A DNA stretch of 9,938 nt from Planctomycetota bacterium (GCA_022615465.1 JAKEGR010000139.1:1-9938), one strand, 5' to 3'. Shown: positions 1 to 8,096, numbered from the stretch's first letter. Notes: generated by a model from the letters alone, not told the origin. Program-made: numbers and translations.

Positions 1-87
1 CAGTCTGTTTTCCATGTGCGGCACTTCGTTGACAGGTACTTCGAACTGCCACGACTGCCGCGGCAAAAAAAGAAAGGTAGTGGTGTA

Positions 88-765
88 ATGAAAGCAATGA
101 GTTTTCTGGCTAGCTGTCTGGTCGTGAGCCTGTTGGCCGGCCCGGCCGTGGGCCAGATCGACAGCTTCTTTGATGTGTTTTACGCCGAGATTGGCGGCGA
201 TGTTGGAATGTGGAACGAACTCGATCCCCTTAACAGCGGCGGTTCCGGGTGGACTGATCCACCGCTTGGCCCGTGGATTGCGTATCCGGGTTTGGAACCA
301 CAGGAGGATGGATGGGGCAACCTGAACCAGTTTCCCTCTTGGTGGAACCAATGGTTCTACGACGGAAATTACCGTCCCGGGAGGCATAAAGAGGTCGACC
401 TTGTGTTCGACTATCAACTGCTGAACCCTACTGCGCGAGGCGGCGCCAACATCGTGATCAACTGGTCCTGGCCGACGTGGTCAAATCCCAACGCACCTCC
501 GCTCGACAATCAGTACATTGGGCGTGCGGAAGTTGGTCGGGTGTGGCTGGAAGGGGGATTGCCCGGAGGGCACTTCGCCGGTCACTTCGATCTGCGCCTT
601 TTGGGGGTGCCCTTTAATCCCGAATGGGTTTCCATCGACGTGACGGGATATAACGTCGCGATACTCAACGGCCATTTCGACCACTATTGCATTCCCGAGC
701 CGGGGACCGCGATGTTGCTGATGTTGGGTGCTGTCGGCGTCCTGATGATTTCACGGCGTGCTTAG
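88..765 (+). CDS. PEP-CTERM sorting domain protein, exported
   Basis: This is a 225-residue exported protein. The start at 88 is chosen because AAAGG (74-78) lies just upstream and the protein then opens with a clean signal peptide (MKAMSFLASCLVVSLLAGPAVGQ, hydrophobic from about residue 5 to 18). A GTG at 16 would only add a charged 24-residue leader. The C-terminus (about 203-225) is a PEP-CTERM signal: PEPGTAMLL, a hydrophobic helix, then RR-A. In known systems this signal is processed by an exosortase, and the protein goes to the cell surface or extracellular matrix. The middle is rich in Trp, Gly, Asn and Pro and resembles no enzyme I recognise. A role in the matrix or surface is inference. 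Its stop codon lies inside the repeat beginning at 758, so the last codons are shared with the repeat copy at the right edge of the window. Confidence 0.85.
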   Translation: MKAMSFLASCLVVSLLAGPAVGQIDSFFDVFYAEIGGDVGMWNELDPLNSGGSGWTDPPLGPWIAYPGLEPQEDGWGNLNQFPSWWNQWFYDGNYRPGRHKEVDLVFDYQLLNPTARGGANIVINWSWPTWSNPNAPPLDNQYIGRAEVGRVWLEGGLPGGHFAGHFDLRLLGVPFNPEWVSIDVTGYNVAILNGHFDHYCIPEPGTAMLLMLGAVGVLMISRRA

Positions 766-774
766 ATTTCGCCC

Positions 775-812
775 GTACGCGGTGCATCGCCCGCAGTGGA
801 TGCGCCGCGTAC
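775..812. repeat. GC-rich hairpin (second palindrome module)
   Basis: GTACGCGGTGCAT (775-787) and ATGCGCCGCGTAC (800-812) pair over 12 of 13 positions, with a G-T wobble and a 12-base loop. A diverged copy lies at 9886-9921 in the opposite orientation, with the same wobble position and a 10-base loop. It lies 10 bases beyond the PEP-CTERM stop codon. A run of T follows in part (CTTTTCTGTTGTTTT), so it might act as a terminator for that gene, but its occurrence at two loci says it is first of all a dispersed repeat. Confidence 0.75.
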
Positions 813-843
813 GCTTTTCTGTTGTTTTGTGCCCGCCGCGTCC

Positions 844-899
844 GTAGCCGAGTTTCTCCGAAACTCGGTTCTTTCCGAGTCTCGGAGAGACTCGGCTAC
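844..899 (-). repeat. REP-like doublet (BIME-type), copy 1
   Basis: This 56-bp unit is the exact reverse complement of the copies at 9241-9296 and 9799-9854. It holds two hairpins, each with a perfect 9-bp stem and a 3-base loop, separated by 6 bases. Each hairpin is preceded on its own strand by GTAG, so the unit begins GTAG and ends CTAC. GTAG at the foot of a hairpin is the hallmark of REP sequences recognised by RAYT (Y1/HUH) transposases in enterobacteria. Applying that here is inference from architecture. On the minus strand it follows directly after the truncated fadA stop (TGATTTGTAG). There is no T-run next to it, so it is not a classic intrinsic terminator. Confidence 0.88.
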
Positions 900-902
900 A
901 AA

Positions 903-1173
<271 letters not shown>

Positions 1174-1245
1174 GGCTATCGCAATTGAAATGTGCGCGGT
1201 AGTGTTGGACTATGGCGAAGCACGCTGAACTATCGGGGAGATAGT

Positions 1246-1515
1246 ATGCCTGTCATCTCAATGTTTTACGGCATAATCGTTTCCATGTACTTCATGGACA
1301 ATAGACGCCACCATCGTCCTCACGTTCATGCGAAGTATCAGAACGATGAAGCTGTGATCGCCATTGATGATGGTGTAGTATTGGAAGGGACTCTGCCACC
1401 GGGAAAAATGCGGTTGGCTCTGGCGTGGATCGAGATTCACAGGGACGAATTGCTTGCCGACTGGCAGATTGCCGTCAGCGGGCAACACCCTTTCAAAATT
1501 GAACCTTTGAGGTGA
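1246..1515 (+). CDS. DUF4160 domain protein
   Basis: This 89-residue protein matches the DUF4160 family: the His-rich core HHRPHVHAKY at residues 22-31, an acidic IAIDDG segment, then a basic stretch and a helix with W61 and W73 near the C-terminus. The start at 1246 is supported by GGGGAG at 1235-1240, five bases upstream. The frame is open further upstream, but that has no support. DUF4160 genes are commonly found next to DUF2442 genes, as here, and such pairs are often suspected to be toxin-antitoxin-like, though I know of no settled activity. The clustered histidines could bind metal or nucleic acid (inference). The gene is clearly AT-richer than its neighbours: 1261-1380 is about 44% GC, against about 68% at 1861-1920. 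That suggests acquisition. Confidence 0.85.
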   Translation: MPVISMFYGIIVSMYFMDNRRHHRPHVHAKYQNDEAVIAIDDGVVLEGTLPPGKMRLALAWIEIHRDELLADWQIAVSGQHPFKIEPLR

Positions 1516-1518
1516 GCG

Positions 1519-1770
1519 ATGAACCCCAGAGTCACTGCGGTTACAACAAAGGACGACTACACACTTGAAATTGAATTTGCCAACGGAGAAGTTGGCGTCT
1601 ACGATTGCGCCCCGCTTCTGGATTTCGGCGTCTTTCAAGAACTCCGAGATGTGAGCTATTTCAAGCATGCTCGCGCGGAAGGCGGCACGGTAGTCTGGCC
1701 GAACGAGCAAGATATCTGCCCTGATACGCTTTACGAAGACTCGAAAAAGCTTTCAGACGGGCGTTGGTAA
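1519..1770 (+). CDS. DUF2442 domain protein
   Basis: This is an 83-residue protein of the DUF2442 family: a beta-rich N-terminus (residues 5-30: hydrophobic strand, FANGEVGVYDC), then PLLDFGVFQEL, and the typical end with VVWPNEQDICPDTLY at 58-72. It starts three bases after the DUF4160 stop. Its ribosome binding site GAGGTGA (1509-1515) lies across that stop, so the two are almost certainly translated from one transcript. In DUF4160/DUF2442 pairs the two products are thought to act together. Which would be toxin or antitoxin, if either, cannot be told from the sequence. The gene ends 27 bases short of the stop of convergent fadA. Confidence 0.85.
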   Translation: MNPRVTAVTTKDDYTLEIEFANGEVGVYDCAPLLDFGVFQELRDVSYFKHARAEGGTVVWPNEQDICPDTLYEDSKKLSDGRW

Positions 1771-1797
1771 AGAATGTGGCCTTCCGGATGCTACAAA

Positions 1798-2955
1798 TCA
1801 CACCCGTTCGAAGACTACCGCGATGCCTTGGCCGACGCCGATGCACATCGTGGCCAGGCCCAGGTTGGCATCGCGGTCGATCATCGCCTGGATGAGCGTG
1901 GTGGCGATGCGGGCGCCGCTGGCGCCAAGCGGGTGGCCGATGGCGATCGCGCCGCCATGGACGTTGATCTTCGATTCATCCAGTTTGAGCTTGCGGATGC
2001 AGGTGAGCGCCTGGGAGGCAAAGGCTTCGTTCAGCTCGATGAGATCGATGTCCGCGAGCGAAACGCCGGCCCGCTTCAATGCCTTTTTGGTCGCTGGCAC
2101 GGGGCCGGTGCCCATCACGCACGGATCGACGCCCGCGACGGCGGTCGCGCGCACCTTCACCAGCGGCTTGAGGCCGAGACGCTGCGCGCTCTGCTGGCTC
2201 ATGATGAGCAGCGCGGCCGCGCCATCGTTGAGCGGCGAACTGTTGCCGGCCGTCACCGTGCCGAGACCGGGCACGAACGCCGGCTTCAACGCGGCGAGCG
2301 TCTCCAGCGAAGCATCCGCTCGAATGCATTGATCGCGTTCGACGAGGACGCGATCGCCCGCATCGTCGCGACCCCAGATGGGTACGATTTCGCGGGCAAA
2401 TTTCCCCGCCACCGTCGCGGCCTCCGCCTTCTGGTGGCTGGCGAGCGCAAACGCATCCTGTGCTTGGCGCGAGATGCCTTGCGATTGGGCCAGGAATTCG
2501 GCCGTGAAGCCCATCATCATGGCGGCCTTGCTGGTCCGCGAGAATAGCTTGGGATTGAGATCAAGGTCGGCGTCCATCGCAATGTGGTGCATGTGCTCGA
2601 GACCACCGACGATCTGCACGTCCTCGGCCTCGGCGACGATGGCGTGCGACGCCTGGGCGAGAGCCTGCAAGCTGCTGCCGCAGAGACGATTGACCGTGGC
2701 GCCGCCCGCTTCGATCGCGACTCCGGCCATCAGGCCGACCATCCTGGCCACATTGAACCCCTGCTCGAGTTGCTGCTGCGTGTTGCCCAGGACCACGTCT
2801 TCAATCACGGCCGGATCGATCCCGGTACGACTTATCAGGGTCTTGCACACTTCCACGGCCATATCGTCGGAGCGGACGCCGCGAAACGTACCTTTTTCCG
2901 GATGGGCCCGACCGATCGGCGTACGGCAGCAATCAACAATAACAGCAGTTTTCAT
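1798..2955 (-). CDS. fadA: Acetyl-CoA acyltransferase (3-ketoacyl-CoA thiolase)
   Basis: This 385-residue thiolase, almost the length of E. coli FadA, catalyses the last step of beta-oxidation: CoA-dependent cleavage of 3-ketoacyl-CoA to acetyl-CoA and a shortened acyl-CoA. All catalytic features are present: Cys92 in [11 protein letters not shown] (acyl acceptor), His341 in GHPLGASG, and Cys371 in CIGVGQG. The N-terminus ([13 protein letters not shown]) is typical. It lies downstream of fadB on the same strand with a 143-base gap, and its product would form the alpha2beta2 complex with FadB. No strong Shine-Dalgarno is visible before the ATG at 2955. Just past its stop the minus strand reads TGATTTGTAG, identical to the two truncated copies, but here followed by unrelated DNA instead of the REP doublet. 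Either FadA (fatty acid oxidation) or a close acetyl-CoA acetyltransferase is possible; the fadB neighbour favours FadA. Confidence 0.95.
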   Translation of the reverse strand: MKTAVIVDCCRTPIGRAHPEKGTFRGVRSDDMAVEVCKTLISRTGIDPAVIEDVVLGNTQQQLEQGFNVARMVGLMAGVAIEAGGATVNRLCGSSLQALAQASHAIVAEAEDVQIVGGLEHMHHIAMDADLDLNPKLFSRTSKAAMMMGFTAEFLAQSQGISRQAQDAFALASHQKAEAATVAGKFAREIVPIWGRDDAGDRVLVERDQCIRADASLETLAALKPAFVPGLGTVTAGNSSPLNDGAAALLIMSQQSAQRLGLKPLVKVRATAVAGVDPCVMGTGPVPATKKALKRAGVSLADIDLIELNEAFASQALTCIRKLKLDESKINVHGGAIAIGHPLGASGARIATTLIQAMIDRDANLGLATMCIGVGQGIAVVFERV

Positions 2956-2970
2956 GGTTCAAACTAAAGG

Positions 2971-3001
2971 GATTTACCGCGGAGACACAGAGAACACGGA
3001 G
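2971..3001. repeat. Dispersed intergenic motif in the fadB-fadA gap
   Basis: The stretch GATTTACCGCGGAGACACAG and the following AGAACACGGAG form a purine-rich motif with repeated GAGA/ACAC/GGAG steps. From memory, very similar strings (ACCGCGGAGACGCAGAGAACGC-like) are scattered between genes in many bacteria, including planctomycetes. I cannot confirm copy number from one occurrence. It lies in what would be the fadA leader, 15 bases upstream of the fadA start codon, and could affect how the two genes are co-expressed. Confidence 0.45.
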
Positions 3002-3098
3002 CAGAAAGTCTGATTAGCAGCCAGGGACTCGAATCATTTTCTATCGACCCTGCTGCAAGACATAAACCTCCGAGTCCTCGGTGCCGGCGTGGTGGGGC

Positions 3099-5270
3099 TT
3101 AATCGTAGAAACGTGAGTTGGTTTCGGCGAGGCGGGTGAGCATCGACGTTGGTTCGTAGCGTTTGCCGAGGGCGCGATAGGGCTGAAGCTTTTCGACGAT
3201 TTTCCGCGAACCGACCTGATCCGCCCAGAAAAACAGGCCGCCGTGGAAGGGCGGAAAGCCGATGCCGAAAATCAGCGCGAGATCGACATCACGCACATCG
3301 CGCACCAGATCGTCTTCGAGGATCCGCGTGGCCTCGAGAAGCATCGGCAGGAACAGCCGGTCGGTGATCTCCGCCTGGTTGAATTCATGCTGTTTGCCGG
3401 TGCGGCATTCGTCGATCAGCCCGGCGACTTTATCGCTCTGGCTGCCGCGGGGCGGTTTGCCGCCTCTGGCGGGCGCGTAATCGAAGAAGCCGGCGCCTGC
3501 CTTTTGGCCAAGCCGCCCGGCATCGAAGAGCTTCTGCACGACCGCAGCGGACACGACGCGATCGGGAAACGCCTCGGCCATGACGCGACCCGCATGGACC
3601 GCCACGTCGAGGCCCACCACGTCGAACAAGGTAAATGGCCCCATCGGCATGCCAAATGCCTTGGTGGCACGTTCGATGGCCTCGATGCTCGCGCCTTCGC
3701 AAAGCATGAGAGCCGCTTCGTTCATGTAAGGCAGCAGCAGTCGGTTGACGAGGAAGCCTGGCCCGTCATTCATAACGATCGGCGATTTACCGAGTGCTTT
3801 GGCGTAGGCGACCGCCGTGGCGATCGTGGCGTCGCTCGTTTTTTCCCCTCGAATCACCTCGACCAGCGGCATCTGGCGCACCGGGTTGAAGAAGTGCAGC
3901 CCACAAAATCGTTCCGGGTGTTCCAGGCCGGCGGCTAATTGCGTGATGGGAATGGTGGAGGTGTTGGAGCAGATCAGTGCGTCGTCCCGCATCAGCGGTT
4001 CGAGACGAGCAAACAGATGCTGCTTGGCATCGCGGTCTTCGAAGATCGCCTCAATCACGATATCGACGCGGGATAGCTCGACGTCCGACAGCGTTCCATT
4101 GACCAGCGGAGCGGCTTCGACAGCCCGCCGTGCGTCAGGGCCTTTCAGTTGTTTATTGAAAGAAACCTCATTGAGCACCCCCTGAACGCCGCGCGCCAGT
4201 GCCTCTTGATTCGCATCTCTCAGCACCACGGGGATGCCTCGTTTGACGTTTGCCGCGGCCATCCCTTGCCCCATGATGCCCGCGCCAACGATGCCCGCCG
4301 ACGTGATCTTTTTCCGCGGGATCTGTTTCTCGCCGGCGACTCCCGACAAACCAGAATCTTTCTTGTTGTTATCCCTCAGAAAGAAGACGTTCAACAGCGC
4401 GCGATTGACCGGCGTGCCAAACAGTTTTGCAAATTCCTCGGCCTCAGTGACGCAGGCGTTTTTAACATCCGTCTTGACCGACGCAAGCATCATGTTGAGA
4501 GCGGCCAGGGGCGCCGGATAGTGACCCTTGGTTTGTTGTTGGATGTAGGCGCTGGCCATTGCTCCGAGGAAGGCCAACTCGGTATCGCCGATTGGAACCG
4601 GGGAAGACCATCGCTCCCGGTCACAACGATAATCGCCCGACTTCTGCTCGGCGCGAATCATGCGGATCGCCGCCGTCAGAAGCGAATCCGCATCGGGGGC
4701 AACCACGTCGTTCGCCAACCCCATGGTTGCCATCGTGCGAGCGTCGATCGTTTCTCCGCCGGTGACCAACTCGAGGGCGTTCGACAGGCCAATCATGCGT
4801 GGAATGCGGGCAGTGCCTCCCCAGCCAGGAAACAGGCCCAGCTTGACTTCGGGAAAACCATAAGCGGTCCTGTCGCTGTTCGTGACAACGCGGCGGTCGC
4901 ACCACATGGACATCTCCGCGCCGCCGCCGACGCAGATGCCGTCGATGGCTGCTACGGTAACGTAATCGCAACTTGCCAGCCGAGCGAACAACTCCTGCCC
5001 GCGACGACAATAATCGCTGATGTCTTTCTGGGGCCTGTCGACCCAGGCGACAAACTCATTGAGATCCGCCCCAACGACGAAACTGCCCGGTTTGGCCGAT
5101 CGGATAATCAGGCCGGCAAGATCGCCGCGGGCGTCGAGTTTGTCGAAATGTTGCTCAAAAGAATCGAGGACATGTCGCGAGAGGATGTTGGCGCTTGCTT
5201 GCGGATCATCAAGCGTCAGTACGGCGACATCGTTCTCGGGAAACGTGAGGGTAAGGGTTGTAGTTGCCAT
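3099..5270 (-). CDS. fadB: Fatty acid oxidation complex alpha subunit (enoyl-CoA hydratase / 3-hydroxyacyl-CoA dehydrogenase)
   Basis: This 723-residue bifunctional enzyme (E. coli FadB is 729) hydrates 2-enoyl-CoA and oxidises the resulting L-3-hydroxyacyl-CoA with NAD. The N-terminal crotonase domain (about 1-200) has SFVVGADLNEF, the oxyanion-hole region GICVGGGAEMS with Glu119, and FPEVKLGLFPGWGGT with Glu141; these match the two catalytic glutamates of FadB. A linker follows (about 200-320). The NAD-binding domain begins at SAGIVGAGIMGQG (GxGxxG, 329-334) and carries NTSTIPI and GLHFFNPV, with the catalytic His459. The C-terminal domains (about 500-723) include GPGFLVNR and GFPPFHGG. The start MATTTLTLTF at 5270 is chosen because the homology begins there; the frame stays open to 5591 but with no recognisable sequence. 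Its product is 3-ketoacyl-CoA, the substrate of FadA encoded next. Confidence 0.95.
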   Translation of the reverse strand: MATTTLTLTFPENDVAVLTLDDPQASANILSRHVLDSFEQHFDKLDARGDLAGLIIRSAKPGSFVVGADLNEFVAWVDRPQKDISDYCRRGQELFARLASCDYVTVAAIDGICVGGGAEMSMWCDRRVVTNSDRTAYGFPEVKLGLFPGWGGTARIPRMIGLSNALELVTGGETIDARTMATMGLANDVVAPDADSLLTAAIRMIRAEQKSGDYRCDRERWSSPVPIGDTELAFLGAMASAYIQQQTKGHYPAPLAALNMMLASVKTDVKNACVTEAEEFAKLFGTPVNRALLNVFFLRDNNKKDSGLSGVAGEKQIPRKKITSAGIVGAGIMGQGMAAANVKRGIPVVLRDANQEALARGVQGVLNEVSFNKQLKGPDARRAVEAAPLVNGTLSDVELSRVDIVIEAIFEDRDAKQHLFARLEPLMRDDALICSNTSTIPITQLAAGLEHPERFCGLHFFNPVRQMPLVEVIRGEKTSDATIATAVAYAKALGKSPIVMNDGPGFLVNRLLLPYMNEAALMLCEGASIEAIERATKAFGMPMGPFTLFDVVGLDVAVHAGRVMAEAFPDRVVSAAVVQKLFDAGRLGQKAGAGFFDYAPARGGKPPRGSQSDKVAGLIDECRTGKQHEFNQAEITDRLFLPMLLEATRILEDDLVRDVRDVDLALIFGIGFPPFHGGLFFWADQVGSRKIVEKLQPYRALGKRYEPTSMLTRLAETNSRFYD

Positions 5271-5418
5271 GATCGTTACAAGATAGCGGGGTAAGGTATT
5301 CCTGGCCAGCCCCCGGACGCCATGAAATTTGCCCTGCAACTTCTGGAAACAATAAGCCAGTCGGCCCGCTGCCGCCTGGGCTTGTGCCGGGGTTCGCGAC
5401 GGATACCATGGATCGGAT
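5271..5418. promoter_or_regulatory. Divergent intergenic region, fadB / DUF4430
   Basis: These 148 bases separate two divergent starts, so promoters for fadB (minus) and for the DUF4430/DUF6580 pair (plus) should lie here. I see no clear -35/-10 pair or operator palindrome. The assignment rests on gene layout only. Confidence 0.4.
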
Positions 5419-5976
5419 ATGGTTGGCACCGACGACCAGGAACGTGAACCGGTCAAATCATCCCCAGGCGGAACAATTGCCTGTAGCGGATGGTGGCGTT
5501 TGCCATTGTTGTTGACGGTCGTACTGGCAGCGATCTTGTTGCTGCGTGGCCGGGGAATCCGCAAGGAGATTCCGGTCCCTGCCGGCGGCACGGCCGCCGA
5601 GGAGTCAACCCGCGATTTTCCCGCACAAAATCAGGCCGACCGATCTGAAAACGAACCGACTGGCATGACCGTGTCGCTCGGGATCGATTTTGGAGATGGC
5701 AGCATTCGCGAATTCGATGCGATCGCGTGGCAAGAAGGATTGACCGTGGCCGAGGTTTTGGCGGCGGCCGGCCGTGCCGACAAGCGTCTCAAGGTGGTGC
5801 ATCATGGCTCGGGTGCAGAGGCATTTCTTACGGAATTGGGGGGGCTGGCCAACGAAGGCGCTGGCGGGCGCAACTGGACTTATGCCGTGAATGGCAAGCC
5901 GGCGGATCGGAGTTTCGCGGTATATCCGTTGCGGCCGGGAGATCGCATCTTGTGGAGCTTTACGGCGCTGCGGTAA
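5419..5976 (+). CDS. DUF4430 domain protein, membrane-anchored
   Basis: This 185-residue protein has a short polar N-terminus, one transmembrane segment (about 26-43, WWRLPLLLTVVLAAILLL), a positively charged stop, an extended Pro/Ala/Glu linker (about 50-82), then a DUF4430 domain (about 84-185). The domain shows the expected features: a strand with VSLGIDFGDG, LTVAEVLAAAG, G-G-R-NWTYAVNGK at 149-160, and LRPGDRILWSF at the end. DUF4430 resembles the C-terminal domain of transcobalamin-type proteins, and in other bacteria is met near ECF-type uptake components. The domain would face the periplasm side. The DUF6580 gene follows after 66 bases on the same strand, so a joint role in uptake of a small nutrient is plausible but inferred. 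The ATG at 5419 has only a weak ribosome site (CGGAT) very close to it. Confidence 0.75.
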   Translation: MVGTDDQEREPVKSSPGGTIACSGWWRLPLLLTVVLAAILLLRGRGIRKEIPVPAGGTAAEESTRDFPAQNQADRSENEPTGMTVSLGIDFGDGSIREFDAIAWQEGLTVAEVLAAAGRADKRLKVVHHGSGAEAFLTELGGLANEGAGGRNWTYAVNGKPADRSFAVYPLRPGDRILWSFTALR

Positions 5977-6042
5977 AATGCCCCAAAGGATTCCGGAACG
6001 GCCAAGCTTTAGTCATGAGATCAATTTGCCTGGAGTTGAAAG

Positions 6043-6606
6043 ATGATTCGTGATCGCCAGCAATCGGTACAAGATGTGTTTGTCTTCGGATTATTGATCG
6101 CCATTGGGGTCGCGGGGCGCTGGGCGCAGCCAGAGTGGTGTTTCACGCCGACTGCGGCGGCAGCCGTGTTTGCTGGCTGCTATTTCTCGCGCGCGGCAAC
6201 TGCGGCGATGGTGCCGCTGGCAATTCTGGCGATTAGCGATTTGGTGCTTCCCGCCTACGATAATGTGCCCGTGCTGATTGCCACCTACGGCACCATGACG
6301 CTGGCCGTGTTTCTCGGCCGGTTGTTGCGGGGCCAGCACGCGGCAACCTCGGTGGCGGCCCGCTGGGCGATGTGTGGTTTACTTCCGGCGACGCTGTTCT
6401 TCCTGGTCACCAACTTCGCCGTCTGGGCGTTTCAAAGCGATTACCCAAAGACGTTCGCCGGTTTGGGCCAGTGCTATTTGCGGGCAGTGCCGTTCTTTCG
6501 CTGGATGGTGGCAGGCGATCTGTTCTACCTGGCCGTGCTGTTTGGCTGTGCAATGCTCGCGAGAGTGCGCTTTGCCGGTAAAGCACGCGAAGTCGTCCGC
6601 TGCTAG
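6043..6606 (+). CDS. DUF6580 family membrane protein, ECF S-component-like
   Basis: This 187-residue membrane protein has about six hydrophobic segments: roughly 11-27, 36-48, 53-70, 76-94, 107-130 and 153-173. It matches what I know of DUF6580: FTPTAAAAVFAGCYFSR at 34-50, VPLAILAISDLVLPAY at 57-72, FFLVTNFAVWAF at 119-130, YPKTFAGLGQCYLRAVPFFRWMVAGDL at 134-160. The fold and size resemble substrate-binding S components of ECF vitamin transporters, but no energising ATPase is encoded here. GGAG at 6032-6035 sits seven bases before the ATG. It probably forms a two-gene unit with the upstream DUF4430 gene. Its stop codon overlaps the stop of the convergent gene 6603-8096 in a shared CTAG. Confidence 0.8.
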   Translation: MIRDRQQSVQDVFVFGLLIAIGVAGRWAQPEWCFTPTAAAAVFAGCYFSRAATAAMVPLAILAISDLVLPAYDNVPVLIATYGTMTLAVFLGRLLRGQHAATSVAARWAMCGLLPATLFFLVTNFAVWAFQSDYPKTFAGLGQCYLRAVPFFRWMVAGDLFYLAVLFGCAMLARVRFAGKAREVVRC

Positions 6607-8096
6607 CGAACTGCCGGCGGAGTTTCCGCGGCCGACGGGTTCTCCGCTGCCGGCGCAGTGGGAGAAGCTTCTGCCGGCGCGGCAGATGCTTCCGTGGGCG
6701 ACTCGGCAGCCGGTGCGGCAAACTCATCTTCCGCTGTTTCTCCTGCGCCCTTCGGAGCGGCCGTGCGATGGATCGCGTCGACCATCGTTTGGATTTTCCT
6801 GGTAACATCTAGATCGATCGTGTTCTTATTCGACGCGGCAGTGACAACATCGTTCATCGTCGTGACGATCGCATCGATTGTCGCCTGCGACTCCGCGGGG
6901 GCGATTGGTTTGACCGCGATGAGTCCGGTGCGCAAGTCGATGACGCGAGAGAGAACCTGGCGGCGATCAAACTGAATCGCCTCACCAAAGGCGCCGCCCC
7001 CAGAACCTCCCCGATAGCCCCCTTCACCACCATAGGCACTGCGCGCCGAGCCGATGCCGCCGATGCTCAAATCCTCGAACTCGGTCGCACGGCGGGTTTC
7101 GTCAGCGCTCAAATCGCGGCCCAGGGCGAAGAGCGTATTGGCAGTCGCCAGGCCATCGACTTTGCCGCCTTCGTACTTGATGCTTGCAAGCTGAGAGGCG
7201 ACGGCGCAGCGGTTGTCGATGCCGAATTCCTGATTCGCGATGAGCTTCAGGAGCGCTTGGTGAACCTGATTCTCTGGACCAACGGCGCCCAGCCTGGCGA
7301 GCATCCGCGCCGCCTGCAACTGGATCCAGCGGAAAACCTCGCGGTTGACGCCCGCGATCGGCGTCTCTCGGTTGGCGATTTTCAACCCTTCCTGGGTCAT
7401 CTTCGTGATCGCCTCGGCTGGCAGGGACTCGCGGTATTGCGCGTGGCGTTCCAGACCCACCAACGCACCAACCATCAACGCGGGCGGAACCGACTTGTCG
7501 GCGTTGGCGGCCTCGAGAACTTTCGCCAGAAATTCATTGGCCTGCGGCAAGGGCTTCGGCGGGCGGCGATTGGCGCCCGCTTCGATCGCATATTGATCGT
7601 CGAGCTGGCCGATCACAAGAATCGCATTGTAACGTGCAGCCGGATGATAGGGCGGCTGCCCCTTGCTCCCCACGATCGGAACCATCGCTTGGAACGCCAT
7701 GCCGGTCAGATCCCGCTGGAGCGGTTCGCTATTGGTCGCCCACAAATAGCGCGCAAATAACTCGTATCTCAGCTTGCCAAGTTCTTCAAGAGCCTGCGGC
7801 TCGGTACGCGTCATCGCGGGAAAATAGTACTTCGTGAAGAACTCGTCGAACTTGGCCCGGTCGGCGGCATAACTGGCCGGGTCTTTGAGCGCGCGTTGCG
7901 CGGTGGTCCGATTCATGCGCGCTTTATCGTCGATCGGGTCCGTGCGATATTGCTGCGCGGCGGCTGCCGAGCATAAACCGGCCAGCAGGGCGGCGACCAG
8001 CAGCCGTCGGCCGGAAGCATTTCGCGGCGATGATAAAGCCAATTGTGGAGCAATCACTTGACCCACGAATACGGCAAAACGCCGAACCGTTCGCAT
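6603..8096 (-). CDS. Exported protein of unknown function, helical with Ala/Pro-rich tail
   Basis: This is a 497-residue protein I do not recognise. The start at 8096 is chosen for an excellent GAGGAG site (8105-8110, minus strand) eight bases before the ATG; a TTG at 8153 is in frame but unsupported. The N-terminus has an unusually long basic leader (about 30 residues), then a hydrophobic core LLVAALLAGLCSAAAA at 32-47 and a likely cleavage before QQY. Residues 50-340 look alpha-helical with paired helices reminiscent of HEAT/TPR-like scaffolds (for instance RWIQLQAARMLARLGAVG at 256-273). A Gly/Tyr/Arg linker (about 346-372) follows, then another helical part (373-447) and a disordered Ala/Pro/Glu tail (about 450-497). 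Lack of a lipobox (AGLC) argues against a lipoprotein. Secretion is well supported; function is not. Confidence 0.8.
   Translation of the reverse strand: MRTVRRFAVFVGQVIAPQLALSSPRNASGRRLLVAALLAGLCSAAAAQQYRTDPIDDKARMNRTTAQRALKDPASYAADRAKFDEFFTKYYFPAMTRTEPQALEELGKLRYELFARYLWATNSEPLQRDLTGMAFQAMVPIVGSKGQPPYHPAARYNAILVIGQLDDQYAIEAGANRRPPKPLPQANEFLAKVLEAANADKSVPPALMVGALVGLERHAQYRESLPAEAITKMTQEGLKIANRETPIAGVNREVFRWIQLQAARMLARLGAVGPENQVHQALLKLIANQEFGIDNRCAVASQLASIKYEGGKVDGLATANTLFALGRDLSADETRRATEFEDLSIGGIGSARSAYGGEGGYRGGSGGGAFGEAIQFDRRQVLSRVIDLRTGLIAVKPIAPAESQATIDAIVTTMNDVVTAASNKNTIDLDVTRKIQTMVDAIHRTAAPKGAGETAEDEFAAPAAESPTEASAAPAEASPTAPAAENPSAAETPPAVR

Noticed and set aside
29..57. TTGACA as a -35 box for the PEP-CTERM gene
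   Set aside because: No acceptable -10 hexamer at the right spacing (the sequence there is CGACTG-like).
844..899. 56-bp palindrome as a plain rho-independent terminator
   Set aside because: No T-run follows on either strand. Three identical copies, one of them in opposite orientation, point to a dispersed repeat, though it may still slow transcription.
1774..2547. Long plus-strand open frame opposite fadA
   Set aside because: It is antisense to a full-length thiolase with all catalytic motifs, has no recognisable protein features, and reflects high GC content.
5330..5395. Possible cobalamin riboswitch before the DUF4430 gene (AGCCAG then CTGCC)
   Set aside because: Only a faint likeness to the 3' end of the element. 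The conserved GGGAA/GGTG and GCCACTG core parts are missing.
5271..5591. N-terminal extension of fadB
   Set aside because: The frame is open, but the added 107 residues show no domain and family homology starts at MATTTLTLTF.
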